Notes under the pieces: generated by a model
Databases searched by the model: none
Told to the model about the DNA's origin: nothing
Seen by the model: only the letters and a program-made list of their open reading frames with translations
Shown: positions 15,477 to 24,471 of the stretch, one piece after another
How the letters are laid out: each line of letters starts with the position of its first letter
Numbering within the stretch: the stretch's first letter is position 1
Assembly: GCF_001650735.1 (NCBI RefSeq)
Contig: NZ_LXVY01000034.1
Span: forward strand, 1-64,000
Direction: 5' to 3'
Length of the DNA stretch: 64,000 bases
DNA from: Sphingomonas sp. TDK1
GTDB lineage: Bacteria; Pseudomonadota; Alphaproteobacteria; Sphingomonadales; Sphingomonadaceae
Program-made: the position numbers and the translations under genes

Positions 15477-17786
15477 TCAGTCGGGCACGCTGACGAAGCT
15501 GTCCATCACCCGTTTGCGCCCGGCCTGCTCGAAATCGATCTCGAGCTTGTTGCCTTCGATCTCGGCGATCGTGCCATAGCCGAACTTCTGGTGGAACACG
15601 CGCATGCCGAGCGCGAGATCGCCGCGCGGCTTGGCGCCGAAACTGACGGCGGAAGCGCGGCTTTCCAGTACGCGCGGCTGGTCGCGGGTGAAGGTGCGGG
15701 TGGTGAAGCCGCCGCCCGGGTTCTTCGGGTCGACCCCGGCCGCGCGCTGCCAACCAGGACCCCGGCCTGCGCCGCGCGCGACATCGGCGAAGGGGTCGCT
15801 CCGCTCGCTCCAGTTCGCGCGCCAGAGGCTCTCGCCCCCGCTCATCGTGCTTTCCGACTCGACATGCTCGGGCGGCAGCTCGCCGACGAAGCGGCTCGGC
15901 AGGCTCGACGTCCATTGCCCATAGATGCGGCGATTGGCGGCGTGGAGGATGATCGCTCGCCGCCGCGCCCGCGTGATTGCGACATAGGCGAGTCGGCGCT
16001 CCTCCTCGAGGCTGGCGAGCCCGCCCTCGTCGAGCGCGCGCTGCGACGGGAAAATGCCTTCCTCCCAGCCGGCCAGGAACACGGTGTCGAACTCCAGGCC
16101 CTTGGCGGCGTGGATCGTCATGATCGTGACCTTGGGCTCCTCGGCCGAGGCCTCGTTGTCCATCACCAGGCTGACATGTTCGAGGAACGCCGATAGGCTC
16201 TCATATTCCTCCATGGCGCGGACGAGTTCGTTGAGGTTTTCCAGCCGCCCCGCGGCCTCGGCGGTGCGATCGGCCTGCCACATCGCGGTATAGCCGCTTT
16301 CGTCCAGGACGATGCGGGCAAGGTCCGGATGCTGGAGATCATCCCCCATGCTCCGCCAGCGCGCCATGTCGCCGATCAGGTTTCCGAGTGCGCGCCGCGC
16401 CTGCGGGGTCAGTTCGTCGGTATCGAGAATGCGCGCCGCGGCGGTGGTGAGCGGGAGCCCCTGCGACCGGGCGAACTGGTGGACCTTTGCCAATGCCTTG
16501 TCGCCCAGGCCGCGCTTGGGGACGTTGACGATGCGCTCGAAGGCAAGGTCGTCCGCCGGCTGCGCGACGACGCGCAGATAGGCGAGCGCGTCGCGGATTT
16601 CCTGTCGCTCGTAGAAGCGGAAGCCGCCGATGATGCGATAGGGCAGGCCGATCGCGATGAACCGGTCTTCGAACTCGCGGGTCTGGTGCTGGGCGCGGAC
16701 CAGGATGGCGGTGGCGTCGAGGCTGAGGCCGCCGCGCTGCAGTCCCTCGATTTCCTCGCCGACGCGCCGGGCTTCCTCGGGCCCGTCCCATACTCCGAGC
16801 ACCTTCACCTTTTCGCCGACATCGACCTCGGTCCACAGCGTCTTGCCGAGACGGCCGCCATTGTTGGCTATCACGCCCGACGCGGCGCCGAGGATGTGCG
16901 GCGTGGAGCGGTAATTCTGCTCCAACTTGATCACAACGGCACCAGGGAAGTCCTTCTCGAACTTCAGGATATTTTCCACCTGCGCGCCGCGCCAGCTGTA
17001 GATCGACTGGTCGTCGTCGCCCACGCAGCAGATGTTCTTGCGCTCCTGTGCGAGCAGCCGCAGCCACAGATATTGGACCGCGTTGGTGTCTTGATACTCG
17101 TCGACCATGATGTAGCGGAAGCGCTGCTGGTACTGTTCCAGAACTTCACGATGAGTCTTAAGAATAGTCAGCATGTGCAGGAGAAGGTCGCCGAAATCGC
17201 ACGCATTGAGCAGGCGCAGCCGCTCCTGATATTGGGCATAGAGCGATTGGCCGCGGCCATTGGCGTACTGCTCGGACTCGCCCGCATCGAGATCGGCCGG
17301 GATCAGTCCCCGATTCTTCCAACCGTCGATCAGCCCGGCCAGCTGCCGCGCCGGCCAGCGCTTCTCGTCGAGGTCGTTGGCGACAATCAGCTGCTTGAGC
17401 AGCCGCAGCTGGTCATCCGTGTCGAGAATGGTGAAGTTACTCTGCAGCCCGACCAGTTCGGCATGGCGACGAAGCATTTTCGCGCCGATCGCATGGAAGG
17501 TGCCAAGCCAGGGCATGCCCTCAACAGCCTCGCCGACCAGGCGGCCGACGCGTTCCTTCATCTCCCGCGCTGCCTTGTTGGTGAAGGTGACCGCGAGGAT
17601 TTCCGACGGATAGGCGCGCCGCGTCCAGAGCAGGTGCGCCAGCCGCGCCGTGAGTGCTGCTGTCTTGCCCGTACCCGCACCGGCCAGCACCAGCACCGGT
17701 CCTTCGGTGGTGAGCACAGCCTCGCGCTGGGGTTCGTTCAGGCCCTGGATGTAGGGCGCGTCCTGGGGGGAAGGAGCAAGCGACAT
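15477..17786 (-). CDS. UvrD/PcrA-type superfamily 1 DNA helicase
   Basis: A 769-residue ATP-dependent 3'-5' DNA helicase. Motifs run in order: Q-motif region LNEPQREAV, Walker A GAGTGKTAAL (about residue 37), motif Ia AVTFTNKAAREMKER, motif II VDEYQDTN (about 230), motif III GDDDQSIYSWRGA, motif IV/V with TIHAAKGLEFD, and motif VI AYVAITRARR (about 600). The C-terminal tail ends with a tudor-like segment (MRVFHQKFGYGTIAEIEG) typical of PcrA/UvrD. It should act in nucleotide excision and mismatch repair and in removing recombinase. The ATG at 17786 fits the family N-terminus better than one 12 codons upstream. Confidence 0.93.
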   Translation of the reverse strand: MSLAPSPQDAPYIQGLNEPQREAVLTTEGPVLVLAGAGTGKTAALTARLAHLLWTRRAYPSEILAVTFTNKAAREMKERVGRLVGEAVEGMPWLGTFHAIGAKMLRRHAELVGLQSNFTILDTDDQLRLLKQLIVANDLDEKRWPARQLAGLIDGWKNRGLIPADLDAGESEQYANGRGQSLYAQYQERLRLLNACDFGDLLLHMLTILKTHREVLEQYQQRFRYIMVDEYQDTNAVQYLWLRLLAQERKNICCVGDDDQSIYSWRGAQVENILKFEKDFPGAVVIKLEQNYRSTPHILGAASGVIANNGGRLGKTLWTEVDVGEKVKVLGVWDGPEEARRVGEEIEGLQRGGLSLDATAILVRAQHQTREFEDRFIAIGLPYRIIGGFRFYERQEIRDALAYLRVVAQPADDLAFERIVNVPKRGLGDKALAKVHQFARSQGLPLTTAAARILDTDELTPQARRALGNLIGDMARWRSMGDDLQHPDLARIVLDESGYTAMWQADRTAEAAGRLENLNELVRAMEEYESLSAFLEHVSLVMDNEASAEEPKVTIMTIHAAKGLEFDTVFLAGWEEGIFPSQRALDEGGLASLEEERRLAYVAITRARRRAIILHAANRRIYGQWTSSLPSRFVGELPPEHVESESTMSGGESLWRANWSERSDPFADVARGAGRGPGWQRAAGVDPKNPGGGFTTRTFTRDQPRVLESRASAVSFGAKPRGDLALGMRVFHQKFGYGTIAEIEGNKLEIDFEQAGRKRVMDSFVSVPD

Positions 17787-17919
17787 CCGCGAACAACTAG
17801 GGAACGTCGGCGGCGGGGGCAAGCACCCGAACGACCATCCGCCTCCGTAACGCTACGGAAGCGGTGGTTTTGGTAACGGCTCTACAATGGAAGAGGGCCG
17901 CTCCGGCCGCGGAGACGAC

Positions 17920-19491
17920 ATGCCAAGGCCGCCGAACAAGATTCGCCATCACGTGATCCGCCCGGTCGAGGCGGTGATCCTGGTTGGCAGCGCGGCGCTC
18001 TTCGCGTTGTGCTTCGATCAGGCGAACATGTTCGAGCGTCTGGTTGCCTTCATGGAGGCGCATGAAGCGTGGCAGCTCGACGAATATTTCACGACCCTGG
18101 CGCTGTCCGGCATCGGCTTCGTCCTCCTGGCGGTGCGCCGGGCCGCCGATCTGGCGCGCGAGATCGACCAGCGCGAAGCCGCGGAGGAACGCGCCAACCA
18201 GTTGGCGCGGCATGATCCGTTGACGGGGCTCGCCAATCGGCGGGTGCTGCAGGATGAACTGCCGGCGCTGATCGCGCGGGCCGCGACCGCCGGCGAACAA
18301 TGTAGCCTGTTCTGCATCGACCTGGATCATTTCAAGCCGGTCAACGACGTGCATGGCCACGAGACGGGCGACGCCGTTCTGGTCGAAGTGTCGGATCGAT
18401 TGACGCGGATCGCCCGCGACGGATTGCTCGCGCGGGTGGGCGGCGATGAATTCGTTCTGGTGGTGGTCCATGGCGAGGGCAGCGATGCGGACAAGCGGCT
18501 CGCCACCCGGATCATCCGGGGTCTGAGCGCATCCTATCGGGTCGGCGACCGGAAGATCGAGATCGGCGCGACCATCGGCATCGCACGCAGCCCCGTGGAC
18601 GCGCACCAGCCGGAGGAGCTGCTGCGCGCCGCCGATGTCGCAATGTACGAGGCGAAGCGGGGGGGCAGGGGCACCTGCCGCTTCTTCCAGACCGAGATGG
18701 ATGATCGTCTCCGCGCCCGCGCCACCTTGGAGGCGGATCTTCGCCAAGCGATCGAGAGCGGGCAGATCCTCCCCTATTATCAGCCGGTGATGGCGCTCGC
18801 CGACGGGAAGATCATCGGGTACGAGGCGCTGGCGCGGTGGCACCATCCCGAGCGCGGCACCATCGCACCGGACGAATTCATCCCCATCGCCGAGGATCTC
18901 GGCCTGATCGACATGTTGTCGGTACGCATTCTCCACCAGGGCTGCATCGCTGCGCGCGACTGGGCGCCCGACGTCACGCTCTCGATCAACATCTCTCCTA
19001 TCCAGCTGAAGGATCCCTGGCTGTCCGCGCGGCTTCTGGCGGTACTCAGCGAAACGGGGTTCGCGCCGGGGCGGCTGATCGTCGAGGTGACCGAGAACGC
19101 CATCATCGAAGATATCGACGCGGTCGCGGAGGTTTTCCAGTCGCTGCAGCGAACCGGTATCCGCATCGCGCTGGACGATTTCGGCAAGGGCTATTCCAGC
19201 CTGTCGCACCTGCGCCAGCTGCGCTTCAATCATTTGAAGATCGACAGCTCGTTCGTCCGCACCATGGAGGCGGCGGAGAGCCGGAAGATCGTCCGCGCCG
19301 TGGCGGGGTTGGGGCGCGCATTGGGCATGCCGGTCACGGCCGAGGGCGTGGAGACGGAGGAGGCGGCGGAAATCCTTCGCTCGATCGGCTGCGAGCAGGC
19401 GCAAGGCTTCTTCTATGGCCGGCCGTTGCCCGCAGGCGAACTTGGGGTTTCGGGCGCGGTGAACCTGCCGCCTCTGGCGGGCAGCGTATGA
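17920..19491 (+). CDS. membrane GGDEF-EAL protein (cyclic-di-GMP turnover)
   Basis: A 523-residue protein with two N-terminal transmembrane segments (about residues 17-33 and 57-75), a GGDEF diguanylate cyclase domain (GGDEF at about residue 174) and an EAL phosphodiesterase domain (YEALARW at about 301-307). EAL catalytic features are intact: INISP, EVTEN, LDDFGKGYSS, LKIDSSFV and the AEGVET loop. The GGDEF signature is canonical too, but the RxxD inhibitory site normally nine residues before it is not conserved. Net activity could be phosphodiesterase, possibly with GTP as activator. The ATG at 17920 has GGAG five bases upstream; the earlier ATG at 17887 has none. The next gene overlaps the stop (ATGA). 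Confidence 0.92.
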   Translation: MPRPPNKIRHHVIRPVEAVILVGSAALFALCFDQANMFERLVAFMEAHEAWQLDEYFTTLALSGIGFVLLAVRRAADLAREIDQREAAEERANQLARHDPLTGLANRRVLQDELPALIARAATAGEQCSLFCIDLDHFKPVNDVHGHETGDAVLVEVSDRLTRIARDGLLARVGGDEFVLVVVHGEGSDADKRLATRIIRGLSASYRVGDRKIEIGATIGIARSPVDAHQPEELLRAADVAMYEAKRGGRGTCRFFQTEMDDRLRARATLEADLRQAIESGQILPYYQPVMALADGKIIGYEALARWHHPERGTIAPDEFIPIAEDLGLIDMLSVRILHQGCIAARDWAPDVTLSINISPIQLKDPWLSARLLAVLSETGFAPGRLIVEVTENAIIEDIDAVAEVFQSLQRTGIRIALDDFGKGYSSLSHLRQLRFNHLKIDSSFVRTMEAAESRKIVRAVAGLGRALGMPVTAEGVETEEAAEILRSIGCEQAQGFFYGRPLPAGELGVSGAVNLPPLAGSV

Positions 19492-20189
19492 GAGCGGTCA
19501 TTCCGGTGGCGGCCCTCGCGGTGGCCGGCGCGCCGGTCGCGGCGCATGCGCAATCGGGTCCGGAACAGATCGAGCAGCTCGAGCCCGGGCCTGGCGAATG
19601 GCAGGCGCAATATTCCGGTGCCTATGGCGGTGCCGACAGCCATGCCCTGGAGATCGCCCGCGGGTTCGGGCGCGGCTTGGCCCTGGGCGTCGGCGCCGAG
19701 CTGGAGGCGGTGCGCGGTCATGCGGAACTCGACGGATTGTCGGCCGTGGCGCTGGTCCGGCTCATCGACCACGCGGATCGGCCCGCCCGCATCGGTGTGA
19801 TGGGCGAAGTGTCGATCGATCGCGGCGGCCGATTTTCGGGTGGGGAACTCCGCGGCATCGCGGAATCGGAGAGCCGGCACTGGTGGCTTCAGGCCAATCT
19901 GATGCTGCGCTACCGCCGCGAGGATGGGGAAGCAGGCACCAGCCTCGCTTATGTCGTGTCCGTACAGCGCGGCCCCGCCCCGTTCTGGTACGGAATCGAG
20001 GGATCCGGGCGGGCGGCGCGCATCGGCGGGGATGCCGAGGTGGCGAGCAGGGGCGAGCATTATCTGGGGCCCAGCATCACCTATCGCCACCAAGGCAGCG
20101 GCACGGAAATCGGCCTTGCCTGGATGGTACGCCTTGCCGGCGGCGGAGCGCCATCGGGCCCGAGGGCGTTCGTGCAAGTGGATTTCTGA
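19488..20189 (+). CDS. exported protein of unknown function, possibly a small beta-barrel
   Basis: A 233-residue protein with a signal peptide (VAALAVAGAPVAAHAQSG, cut near residue 22). The rest has alternating polar and hydrophobic strands with amphipathic pairs such as LQANLMLRYRRED, SLAYVVSVQRGP, EIGLAWMVRLAGG, and a C-terminal aromatic residue (FVQVDF), as in outer-membrane beta-barrels. No family motif is recognised. It overlaps the GGDEF-EAL gene by ATGA, so the two may be expressed together; whether it responds to cyclic-di-GMP signalling is unknown. Confidence 0.72.
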   Translation: MRAVIPVAALAVAGAPVAAHAQSGPEQIEQLEPGPGEWQAQYSGAYGGADSHALEIARGFGRGLALGVGAELEAVRGHAELDGLSAVALVRLIDHADRPARIGVMGEVSIDRGGRFSGGELRGIAESESRHWWLQANLMLRYRREDGEAGTSLAYVVSVQRGPAPFWYGIEGSGRAARIGGDAEVASRGEHYLGPSITYRHQGSGTEIGLAWMVRLAGGGAPSGPRAFVQVDF

Positions 20190-20298
20190 ACCGCTTGTTT
20201 CGCCTGAAACGCGACGACGACGGGATTCCGGGTCGGGCGCCGCAACGTGCATTGCTCTCTCTCGCGGCAGGGCCTATGGGCCGCTCCGAGATTAACCC

Positions 20299-20496
20299 AT
20301 GGCAAATTGGATGTCCTCTCGCCGGCTCAAGGTGCGGCTCGCGGCGGTGCTTACGCTCGCCATCGTAGCGGCCGTGGTGGCCTGGCGATCTGCGCCTACG
20401 CGCAGCGGTGCCCTCGGCTGTACGCCGGGCCGGCAGGAGGAACGCGACGCCAGCGGCAAGGTCGTGCGCATCCGGCACACCGAGTGTTTGCGGTGA
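20299..20496 (+). CDS. small single-pass membrane protein, hypothetical
   Basis: A 65-residue frame starting MANWMSSRRLKVRLAAV, with one transmembrane segment (about residues 13-30) flanked by arginines, then a polar periplasmic or cytoplasmic tail with cysteines at residues 41 and 63. It is not in a known family that I recognise. No strong Shine-Dalgarno sequence is seen, so the call rests on codon composition and the membrane segment. It lies just ahead of the Pho box and pit transporter gene. Confidence 0.5.
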   Translation: MANWMSSRRLKVRLAAVLTLAIVAAVVAWRSAPTRSGALGCTPGRQEERDASGKVVRIRHTECLR

Positions 20497-20518
20497 GCCG
20501 CCGAACAGCTTTCGCGAT

Positions 20519-20536
20519 TTGTCATCGTCCTGTCAC
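20519..20536 (+). promoter_or_regulatory. candidate Pho box (PhoB operator) ahead of the Pit transporter
   Basis: TTGTCATCGTCCTGTCAC contains two TGTCA elements exactly 11 bases apart, matching the PhoB consensus of tandem 11-mers CTGTCATAAAT/CTGTCAC. It ends 27 bases before the ATG of the phosphate transporter gene, a fitting target for phosphate-starvation control. Confidence 0.6.
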
Positions 20537-20562
20537 AAGCCATCCCCAAAGGCGCTAACATC

Positions 20563-22206
20563 ATGGCGACGCTCGCAATGGAACAGACTCCGTCCGCAGA
20601 CCTGCCGCGAAGTCCCCGATTCTCCGAAACAACCCATCCCCTGGCCAAGCTGCTGTTCGCGCTGTTGCTCGTCGGCGGCCTTGCGTTTGCGGGCTGGAGC
20701 ATCGTCGTGGACACGCGCGCCGCAGGCGAGCCGCTGGCGATCGGCGTGTTTGCCTTTCTCGGCCTGGCGCTGATTATCGCGCTGGCCTTCGAGTTCGTGA
20801 ACGGTTTCCACGACACGGCCAACGCGGTGGCGACGGTGATCTACACCAATTCGATGCCGGCCCAGCTGGCCGTGGTGTGGTCCGGTTTCTTCAACTTCCT
20901 GGGCGTGATGCTGTCCAGCGGCGCGGTCGCCTATGCGATCATCACGCTGCTGCCGGTAGACCTGATCCTGAACGTCGGCTCGGCTGCCGGTTTCTCGATG
21001 ATCTTCGCCCTGCTGTTCGCGGCCGTGCTGTGGAACCTGGCGACCTGGTATGTGGGGCTTCCCAATTCCTCCAGCCACGCGCTGATCGGCTCCGTGCTCG
21101 GCGTCGGCTTCGCGAACCAGCTGATCCTCAGCGGCTCGCGTGGCGGCACGGCGGGGGTCGACTGGAGCCAGGCGACCAAGGTGTTCTCGGCGCTGTTCTG
21201 GAGCCCGCTGCTGGGCTTCGCCTGCGCACTGCTGCTGCTGCTGGTGATGCGGGTGCTGTTCCGCAAGCGTCCGCAGCTGTTCCAGGCGCCGTCGGGCAAC
21301 ACCCCGCCGCCGCGCGGCATCCGCGCGCTGCTGATCGGCACCTGCACCGCCGTCTCCTTCTTCCACGGTTCGAATGACGGCCAGAAGGGCATGGGGCTGA
21401 TCATGCTGATCCTGATCGGCTGCGCCCCCACCGCCTATGCCCTCAATCGCACGCTTCCGACGAGCGCCACGGCGGCTTTCGTCCAGACCTCCCAGGCTGC
21501 CGGCTCGATTTTCGATACGCGCCGTAACGGCATCACGGTCTCGCCGGATACCGCCCGGGCGACGCTGACCGACGCCCTCCAGCACCGCAAGGTTGAAGGT
21601 CCGAAGGTCTATGCGGCGCTGGCGTCGCTGTCGCACCATCTCATCGAGCAGGTGTCGAGCTATGGCTCGCTGAGCAAGGTGCCGGCCCGCGCGAGCTCGA
21701 ACGTCCGCAACGACATGTATCTGGTGCTCGACACCACCCGGCTAGCGACGAAGAAGCCGGAAGGCTGGGCGCCGGCCGAGCTCAAGACGCTCAAGGCCTA
21801 TCAGGACGACCTGGAGAGCGGCACGCGCTTCATTCCGCTGTGGGTGAAGATCGTCGTCGCCATTGCGCTTGGCCTGGGCACGATGATCGGCTGGAAGCGG
21901 ATCGTCGTGACGGTCGGCGAGAAGATCGGCAAGCAGCACATGACCTATGGCATGGGCGCCGCGGCGGAAATCGTCGCCGCCGCGACAATCATGGGTGCGG
22001 ACCATCTCGGCGTGCCGGTTTCGACGACCCACATCCTGTCCTCGGGCGTCGCGGGTGCCTCGGTCGGGAGCGGCGCGGGGCTGCAGGTTCGGACGATCCG
22101 CAACATGGCGCTGGCATGGCTGATGACGCTGCCGGCGGCGATGCTGCTCTCCGGCGGACTCTACTGGCTGATGCTGACGGCGGTGAAGATCTTCGGCCTG
22201 CACTGA
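20563..22206 (+). CDS. pit: Pit-family inorganic phosphate transporter
   Basis: A 547-residue inner-membrane carrier for metal-phosphate/H+ symport. The two Pit signature repeats are clear: FVNGFHDTANAVATVIYTN (around 87-105) with LPNSSSHALIGSVLG, and the second copy FFHGSNDGQKGMGLIML (around 267) with PVSTTHILSSGVAGASVG near the end. The segment between them is larger than in minimal Pit proteins and includes a cytoplasmic loop (about 325-425). A DUF47/PhoU-like partner is not adjacent. The ATG at 20563 is used; another at 20578 is a possible alternative. A Pho box lies upstream and a strong terminator downstream, so it is a single-gene unit. Confidence 0.94.
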   Translation: MATLAMEQTPSADLPRSPRFSETTHPLAKLLFALLLVGGLAFAGWSIVVDTRAAGEPLAIGVFAFLGLALIIALAFEFVNGFHDTANAVATVIYTNSMPAQLAVVWSGFFNFLGVMLSSGAVAYAIITLLPVDLILNVGSAAGFSMIFALLFAAVLWNLATWYVGLPNSSSHALIGSVLGVGFANQLILSGSRGGTAGVDWSQATKVFSALFWSPLLGFACALLLLLVMRVLFRKRPQLFQAPSGNTPPPRGIRALLIGTCTAVSFFHGSNDGQKGMGLIMLILIGCAPTAYALNRTLPTSATAAFVQTSQAAGSIFDTRRNGITVSPDTARATLTDALQHRKVEGPKVYAALASLSHHLIEQVSSYGSLSKVPARASSNVRNDMYLVLDTTRLATKKPEGWAPAELKTLKAYQDDLESGTRFIPLWVKIVVAIALGLGTMIGWKRIVVTVGEKIGKQHMTYGMGAAAEIVAAATIMGADHLGVPVSTTHILSSGVAGASVGSGAGLQVRTIRNMALAWLMTLPAAMLLSGGLYWLMLTAVKIFGLH

Positions 22207-22227
22207 TCGGCGGGACGCAGGCCAAGC

Positions 22228-22259
22228 AAAAAGGGCGGGGCATCAACCCCGCCCTTTTT
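22228..22259. terminator. strong bidirectional intrinsic terminator
   Basis: AAAAAGGGCGGGG (22228-22240) pairs with CCCCGCCCTTTTT (22247-22259) around a six-base loop. It ends the pit gene on the plus strand and the small 57-residue gene on the minus strand, with a run of T on both sides. Confidence 0.9.
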
Positions 22260-22263
22260 CTTA

Positions 22264-22437
22264 TCAGCCGCGCAGCAGATCGCGGACGGCGAGGTGCAGG
22301 CCGGCCTGCACACCGCTCGTGTCGGCCCTCAGATCGGCCTTCACATGTTCCACGGGGTTGTAGGCGGCGACCAGCATGCCCGCGAGCAGACTGAAGAAGA
22401 CCGCGTAAACCAAGCGCTTGACAGGCGATTCGCGCAT
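22264..22437 (-). CDS. small single-pass membrane protein
   Basis: A 57-residue frame, MRESPVKRLVYAVFFSLLAGMLV..., with one transmembrane segment (about residues 9-26) preceded by basic residues, then a soluble tail rich in Asp/Ala/His. AGGGAG lies six bases before the ATG at 22437 and supports this start; a longer frame to 22599 overlaps the divergent promoter region and lacks one. The function is unknown. It is divergent from the MHS transporter gene and shares the terminator at 22228-22259. Confidence 0.65.
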   Translation of the reverse strand: MRESPVKRLVYAVFFSLLAGMLVAAYNPVEHVKADLRADTSGVQAGLHLAVRDLLRG

Positions 22438-22561
22438 ATCCGACTCCCTATTCCGGTGCAGCGAGTGCAAGGCTTCGATACCGGCCCGAAACTGTCCCTC
22501 CGCTGAACGCGGCTTGACCGGATCGATAACTGGCCCGAGGGAGGCGGCCGGAGGATCGCAC

Positions 22562-23824
22562 ATGGCCAATGTTGCCGCGCCCGCGTCCCACCGCCGCATC
22601 CTGTTCGCGAGCCTGGTGGGGACGTCGGTCGAGTTCTACGATTTCTACATCTACGCGACCGCGACGGCGCTGGTGTTCGGCCCGCTGTTCTTCCCGGCGC
22701 AGGAGCCATGGCTGCAGCAGGTGGCTGCCTATGCCAGCTTCAGCGTGGCCTTCTTCGCGCGGCCGCTGGGCGGGCTGGTGTTCGGTCATTTCGGGGATCG
22801 GCTGGGCCGGAAATCGACGCTGGTCGCCTCGCTGATGCTGATGGGCCTTTCGACCGTGCTGATCGGCTGCCTGCCCGGGCACGCGATGATTGGCTGGGTG
22901 GCGCCGTTGCTGCTTTGCCTGCTCCGGTTCGGCCAGGGGCTGGGCCTGGGTGGCGAATGGGGCGGAGCCAGCCTGCTCGCCGTGGAATATGCGCCCAAGG
23001 GATGGGCCTATCGCTATGGCAGCTTCCCGCCGCTCGGTGCGCCGGTGGGGTTCATCGCGGCGAACGGGCTTTTCCTGCTGCTCGGTGCGTTTCTCGACGA
23101 CGCGGCGTTCCGCGACTGGGGCTGGCGCCTGCCGTTCCTCGCGAGTGCGGCACTGGTCGGGCTCGGGCTGTGGGTGCGCCTGCGCATTGCCGAGACTCCG
23201 GCCTTTGTCGAGGCGGCCGAACATGCGCCGCCGCCGCAGGTGCCGCTGGGCGTGCTGCTCCGCAACCATCTCGGTGCGACCCTGGCCGGCACGCTCGGCA
23301 CCGTCGCCTGCTTCGCGCTGTTCTATGTCGCCACGCTGTTCGCGATCGGCTTCGGCACCAAGACGCTTGGCTATCCGCGCGCGGCATTTCTGGGGGTGGA
23401 ACTGGCCGCGATCCTGTTCATGGCGCTCGGCATCGGCGTCGCGGGCTGGCTGGCGGACAAGCGTGGCGCGACGCTGGTCCTTGCGCTCGGCTGCGTCGGC
23501 ATGGTGCCGCTCGGTCTGGCGATGCCGGCGCTGCTGGTGCCGGGATCGCTGGGGGCGGTATTCGTCTGGCTGGCTGCAGGGCTGTTCGTGATGGGCTTCG
23601 TCTATGGCCCGCTCGGTGGCTGGCTGCCCAGCCTTTTTCCCGCACAGGTGCGCTACACCGGCGTTTCGGTGACCTTCAATCTCGGCGGGATCCTTGGCGG
23701 AGGACTCACGCCGCTGATCGCGCAGACGCTGGTCGAGCGGGGCGGCATCGGCATGGTCGGCTGGTATCTGGCGGGCGCCGCAGGGCTCAGCCTGTTCGGC
23801 CTGCTGCTCACCCGGCGGGGCTGA
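22562..23824 (+). CDS. MFS transporter of the metabolite:H+ symporter (MHS) family
   Basis: A 420-residue inner-membrane protein with twelve predicted segments. The start region VGTSVEFYDFYIYATATALVF, the GHFGDRLGRKSTL loop 2-3 and the LGGEWGGASLL motif in segment 4-5 are hallmarks of the MHS family (ProP, ShiA, KgtP and relatives), which import organic acids or compatible solutes with protons. The substrate is not deducible. GGAGG is seven bases before the ATG at 22562. The last 17 bases overlap the convergent acetyltransferase gene. Confidence 0.92.
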   Translation: MANVAAPASHRRILFASLVGTSVEFYDFYIYATATALVFGPLFFPAQEPWLQQVAAYASFSVAFFARPLGGLVFGHFGDRLGRKSTLVASLMLMGLSTVLIGCLPGHAMIGWVAPLLLCLLRFGQGLGLGGEWGGASLLAVEYAPKGWAYRYGSFPPLGAPVGFIAANGLFLLLGAFLDDAAFRDWGWRLPFLASAALVGLGLWVRLRIAETPAFVEAAEHAPPPQVPLGVLLRNHLGATLAGTLGTVACFALFYVATLFAIGFGTKTLGYPRAAFLGVELAAILFMALGIGVAGWLADKRGATLVLALGCVGMVPLGLAMPALLVPGSLGAVFVWLAAGLFVMGFVYGPLGGWLPSLFPAQVRYTGVSVTFNLGGILGGGLTPLIAQTLVERGGIGMVGWYLAGAAGLSLFGLLLTRRG

Positions 23825-24458
23825 GCATCGGGAGCGATGCCGTCGCATAGGGCGACAGGACGTGCCAGCCGAGCCGGCTGTAGAGCGCGCGTCCAGCGTC
23901 AGTCGCAACGAGCAGCTCGGGCGTGTCGCGGCCGCGGCGGGCCGCGTGCAGCGCCGCCATCACCACGCTGCCGAGGCCCTTTCGTCGATGGTCGGCGGCC
24001 GTCACGATGCGGTCGTAGACGAAGGCGCCCCCGGTTTCCGCTGCAAAGCCGGAGGCGGCGGTCGCCCCGGCTGGGTCGACGATGGTGACGCAGGTGACCG
24101 CCCCGTGCGTCGCGGTGCGGCAGCGATAGCCATTCGCCAGTGGGGGCGCGGCGGGCCAGTCTCCGCCCCGCATGAAAAAGGCCGGCGGGTGGAGTTCCCA
24201 GCGAAGTGGCAACAGCGCCCGCAGCGCCTCTTGCGTGTCGCACAGCTTGATCAGGCGCCCGGGCGCCTGGATGTCGCGGGCCAGTTCGGTGACGGAAGCG
24301 CTGGGTGCCGCGAAGACCCAGCGACAATATTCGGTGTCCGACCGACTGTCGACGCGGAAGCCGCCGCGATCGGGGACGGGCGGGGGAACGCCGCGCGAAA
24401 TCGACCTGCCGGCCAGCCAGGCATGCACCAGGGCGGGGGGTACCGTGCCCAGGTCCAT
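23808..24458 (-). CDS. GNAT-family acetyltransferase
   Basis: A 216-residue soluble protein. The acetyl-CoA loop TAADHRRKGLGSVVMAALH near residues 150-170 fits the GNAT V/I-x-x-x-x-Q/R-x-x-G-x-G/A pattern, and the C-terminal LLVATDAGRALYSRLGWHVLSPYATA is the usual end of the fold. The N-terminal half is not recognised and may be a degenerate first GNAT domain. The ATG at 24458 follows the rsmD stop by 13 bases, so the two are probably in one transcript with the pseudouridine synthase. The substrate is unknown. Confidence 0.82.
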   Translation of the reverse strand: MDLGTVPPALVHAWLAGRSISRGVPPPVPDRGGFRVDSRSDTEYCRWVFAAPSASVTELARDIQAPGRLIKLCDTQEALRALLPLRWELHPPAFFMRGGDWPAAPPLANGYRCRTATHGAVTCVTIVDPAGATAASGFAAETGGAFVYDRIVTAADHRRKGLGSVVMAALHAARRGRDTPELLVATDAGRALYSRLGWHVLSPYATASLPMLSPAG

Positions 24459-24471
24459 GCCCGTCAGTCCT

